Source: RGIG6291 sp964602275 (GTDB lineage: Bacteria > Bacillota > Clostridia > TANB77 > UBA1234). From it: 33,493 bases of DNA. The DNA is taken from the NCBI GenBank assembly GCA_964602275.1, contig CAZRQF010000005.1, positions 1 to 33,493 on the forward strand, in the 5' to 3' direction. The notes under the pieces were generated by a model. The model saw only the letters and a list, made by a program, of their open reading frames with translations, was not told where the DNA came from and made no database searches. Positions within the stretch are counted from its first letter, which is position 1; each line of letters starts with the position of its first letter. The translations under genes were made by a program, and so were the position numbers. Below are positions 31,766 to 33,493 of this stretch, one piece after another.

Positions 31766-31810
31766 AAAATATGAAATTGTATATTAAATTCCGAATAATT
31801 AGTATACTAA

Positions 31811-33232
31811 TCATTCTTCTTCACAAATTTCGATTGAACTTTCAAAATGGTAAGTTTGTACTTTGCTAGATTTATCTCCAACAATTAATAGCGTGTTACC
31901 ATTTTTGTCAATCTCACAAACACCGCCACCGCTGCTTTGGAATATACGGTAAAGTGCGGGCTTGAAAATGTTAAAAAATTGTTTGTAAACATCTCTAGCA
32001 CCAGTAGAAGACTCTACAATAATCTCTGCAAGATTATCTAAAAATAGGTCATCGATAATAAGTTCAACATCTTTTGATGTAAAGAAAATATTAAGTTTAG
32101 AAATCAATGCATAAATGATATCAATTATGACATCTTTTGAAAGATTGTTTAAAGTAATTACAGCAGGAATTCTACCAACAAATTCTGGAATGAATCCATA
32201 TTCTATGAGGTCATCTGGAGTTACTTCTGAAGGCTTGGGAGTATCATCTTTTGGCTTAAACCCAATAACTTTTTTATTGACGCGCTTGCTAATTACCTCG
32301 TCAAGCCCCACAAATGCACCCATTAAAATTACAGTAATGTTACGAGTGTTGAAAGTGATACCTAATTCTTTTAGATATACATCAGAAGGCTCTAAAATTT
32401 TTAGCAATTCTTCTTGAACAGAACGACCAGTAACATCACGCCCACTATTGTCAGGATTTACACGCTTTTTATCAATTTCATCTAAAATTATAATGCCGTT
32501 TTCAGCAAGCTCGAGATTGTTTCCAGCATTTCGATATAGCGTTTCGAGAACATTTTCAACTTTAGACCCGATGTATCCTGCAGAAGTTATAGCAGTAGCA
32601 TTAAAAATGGCATATGGAATATTCATAACTTTAGCAATTGTAGTTGCCATAAAAGTCTTGCCGGTGCCGGTATTGCCAATTAAAAGAATGTGATTACGCC
32701 TATCAAGATTAGCACCGTCTAAAAATTCAATCAAATTTGCCATCTGGTTGTAATAGATGGTGTAAAGCACAGACTTGCACGCTTCATCTTGCCCAAAAAC
32801 TTTACTAGTAACAAGCGAAAAATAGCTATCAAGCGAGTTTTCAAGACAAGCAAATTTGTCTTTGGTAGGTTTTCCTGTATTTGAATTAGTTTTTACAGTA
32901 ACTTTTTGAGCTTGCGAAACAACAACATGAATTGGTTCAATTTGCCGCAGGGCATTTGTAAGAATTTCGGTCGGACCTTGCATCGGCGGATTAAAACTTA
33001 CCGGCACATTTGCAGGAATTATCTCGGTTATAGTAGAATGCTTTGAAAATAATTCATGCATTTTTATATCATCATTGTATGTATCGTAAAAATCTTCAAT
33101 GCAAGAAGAACAAATGCAACCGTGTTTGCCGTTTATGCGAAAGTGTTTTACGGCATAGGCTTTAGGAAATGAATAGTGCGTGTCGACAAGTTTGTTGCAA
33201 AAAAAGCAACGGGAACGCCTAGAATTTGCCAT
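31811..33232 (-). CDS. ClpX-like AAA+ unfoldase with divergent zinc domain
   Basis: The product has 473 residues. It starts at 33232 on the minus strand, behind AAAGGAGAAAA; the frame is open further upstream, but that part contains this ribosome binding site. The N-terminal zinc-binding domain has Cys9, Cys12, Cys41 and Cys44, with a longer spacing (CX2C-X28-CX2C) than ClpX. The AAA+ part has Walker A GNTGTGKT (about 186-193), pore loop GYIG, Walker B IIILDEID (about 250), GRDVTGRSVQEELLKILE and FIPEFVGRIP. An IGF tripeptide in KKVIGFKP (about 322) matches the loop with which ClpX docks on ClpP, so it probably feeds ClpP. It is longer and more divergent than housekeeping ClpX. It may be a second, specialised ClpX or this lineage's only one. 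Confidence 0.85.
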   Translation of the reverse strand: MANSRRSRCFFCNKLVDTHYSFPKAYAVKHFRINGKHGCICSSCIEDFYDTYNDDIKMHELFSKHSTITEIIPANVPVSFNPPMQGPTEILTNALRQIEPIHVVVSQAQKVTVKTNSNTGKPTKDKFACLENSLDSYFSLVTSKVFGQDEACKSVLYTIYYNQMANLIEFLDGANLDRRNHILLIGNTGTGKTFMATTIAKVMNIPYAIFNATAITSAGYIGSKVENVLETLYRNAGNNLELAENGIIILDEIDKKRVNPDNSGRDVTGRSVQEELLKILEPSDVYLKELGITFNTRNITVILMGAFVGLDEVISKRVNKKVIGFKPKDDTPKPSEVTPDDLIEYGFIPEFVGRIPAVITLNNLSKDVIIDIIYALISKLNIFFTSKDVELIIDDLFLDNLAEIIVESSTGARDVYKQFFNIFKPALYRIFQSSGGGVCEIDKNGNTLLIVGDKSSKVQTYHFESSIEICEEE

Positions 33233-33286
33233 AGTATTTTCTCCTTTCAAAGTCTTGAATAGAGTGAAAGTTACATAATTTTTCAC

Positions 33287-33315
33287 ATTATACAACAGAT
33301 TCTTAAAATATTCAA
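33287..33315 (-). promoter_or_regulatory. Promoter of the ClpX-like gene
   Basis: On the minus strand: TTGAAT (33315-33310), 17-bp spacer, TATAAT (33292-33287), 54 bp upstream of the start codon. Confidence 0.75.
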
Positions 33316-33323
33316 GAAAAAGT

Positions 33324-33348
33324 AAAAGCTGCCAATGAGGCAGCTTTT
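33324..33348 (-). terminator. Hairpin terminator after the right-edge gene
   Basis: AAAAGCTGCC (33324-33333) pairs with GGCAGCTTTT (33339-33348). On the minus strand it is followed by TTTTACTTTTT, six bases after the stop codon of the partial gene. Confidence 0.7.
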
Positions 33349-33353
33349 AAAGG

Positions 33354-33493
33354 TTAGTAAGGCCATTGAATAGTAATCGTCGGTTGAATCTTTTTAGCAG
33401 GAGAAGTGTTTTCGGTGCGAGATGGTGGAAAGCTTTTACTATGCCAACATACATTAGACTTTGCTCTGGGCGGTTCTGGAAGATAGTCACGGC
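33354..33493 (-). CDS. C-terminal end of an unidentified protein (cut by window edge)
   Basis: A minus-strand frame enters at the right edge and stays open for about 45 codons to TAA at 33356-33354. It reads DYLPEPPRAKSNVCWHSKSF, then a Pro/Ser/Thr-rich stretch, and ends KIQPTITIQWPY. The composition suggests a low-complexity tail or linker. A terminator hairpin directly after the stop supports a real gene end. The product is not recognised. Confidence 0.45.
   Translation of the reverse strand, partial: RDYLPEPPRAKSNVCWHSKSFPPSRTENTSPAKKIQPTITIQWPY

Noticed and set aside
1..33493. tRNA genes, CRISPR arrays, insertion sequences and phage integrase or att sites
   Set aside because: None seen on reading both strands; the DGR shows no attached transposase or integrase within the window.

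Overview
The window is AT-rich (roughly one-third G+C by eye), has strong AGGAGG-type ribosome binding sites, several TTG starts and TTGACA-17-TATAAT promoters. It carries recognisable Bacillota genes (ykpA-type ABC-F, ylmH, mscL, a dlt-like operon, a ClpX-like unfoldase). This suggests a low-GC Bacillota, probably an uncultured clostridial lineage; the exact taxon cannot be read from the sequence.

Region 1 (1-3508) is a complete diversity-generating retroelement (DGR). It holds a secreted target protein with a variable repeat (VR, 1157-1261) near its C-terminus, a MutS-domain-I-like accessory protein, a four-helix-bundle Avd protein, the template repeat (TR, 2222-2323), a structured TR-RT spacer, and a DGR-type reverse transcriptase. 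TR and VR differ almost only at template adenines: 17 of 34 A's are substituted, with three non-A differences in one small patch. A run of seven AAC codons in TR corresponds to eight NNC codons in VR, so the template array has also changed length. The target gene is split by a +1 frame change at about base 558.

Region 2 (3572-15848) encodes a secreted multi-Ig-domain protein of about 4070 residues. Its signal peptide (3572-3655) lies in a different frame from the body, again needing a +1 shift. No sortase or membrane anchor is visible.

Region 3 (15.9-23.5 kb) holds an AAA_14/DUF4143 ATPase behind a pair of 28-bp direct repeats, a YibE/F membrane protein, a DUF4163/DUF3298-like anchored protein, a CYTH protein and YlmH. 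Next come a small BECR-fold nuclease-like protein, a stand-alone RNA of about 135 nt with a predicted 6-bp kissing-loop and its own promoter and terminator, and a YkpA-type ABC-F protein.

Region 4 (23.5-25.2 kb) has convergent mscL, carrying a zinc-ribbon tail, and three small envelope or zinc-ribbon proteins behind a consensus promoter with a palindrome in its spacer.

Region 5 (25.2-31.8 kb) is a dlt-like operon: adenylation enzyme, GNAT, acyl carrier protein, MBOAT, an SGNH(DltD-like)/NodB-deacetylase fusion, and an HD hydrolase. The layout suggests an activated acyl or aminoacyl group carried on the ACP, transferred across the membrane and finished outside. The GNAT and the fused deacetylase are not part of a standard dlt operon.

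Region 6 (31.8-33.5 kb, minus strand) has a divergent ClpX-like unfoldase and the C-terminal end of an unidentified gene.
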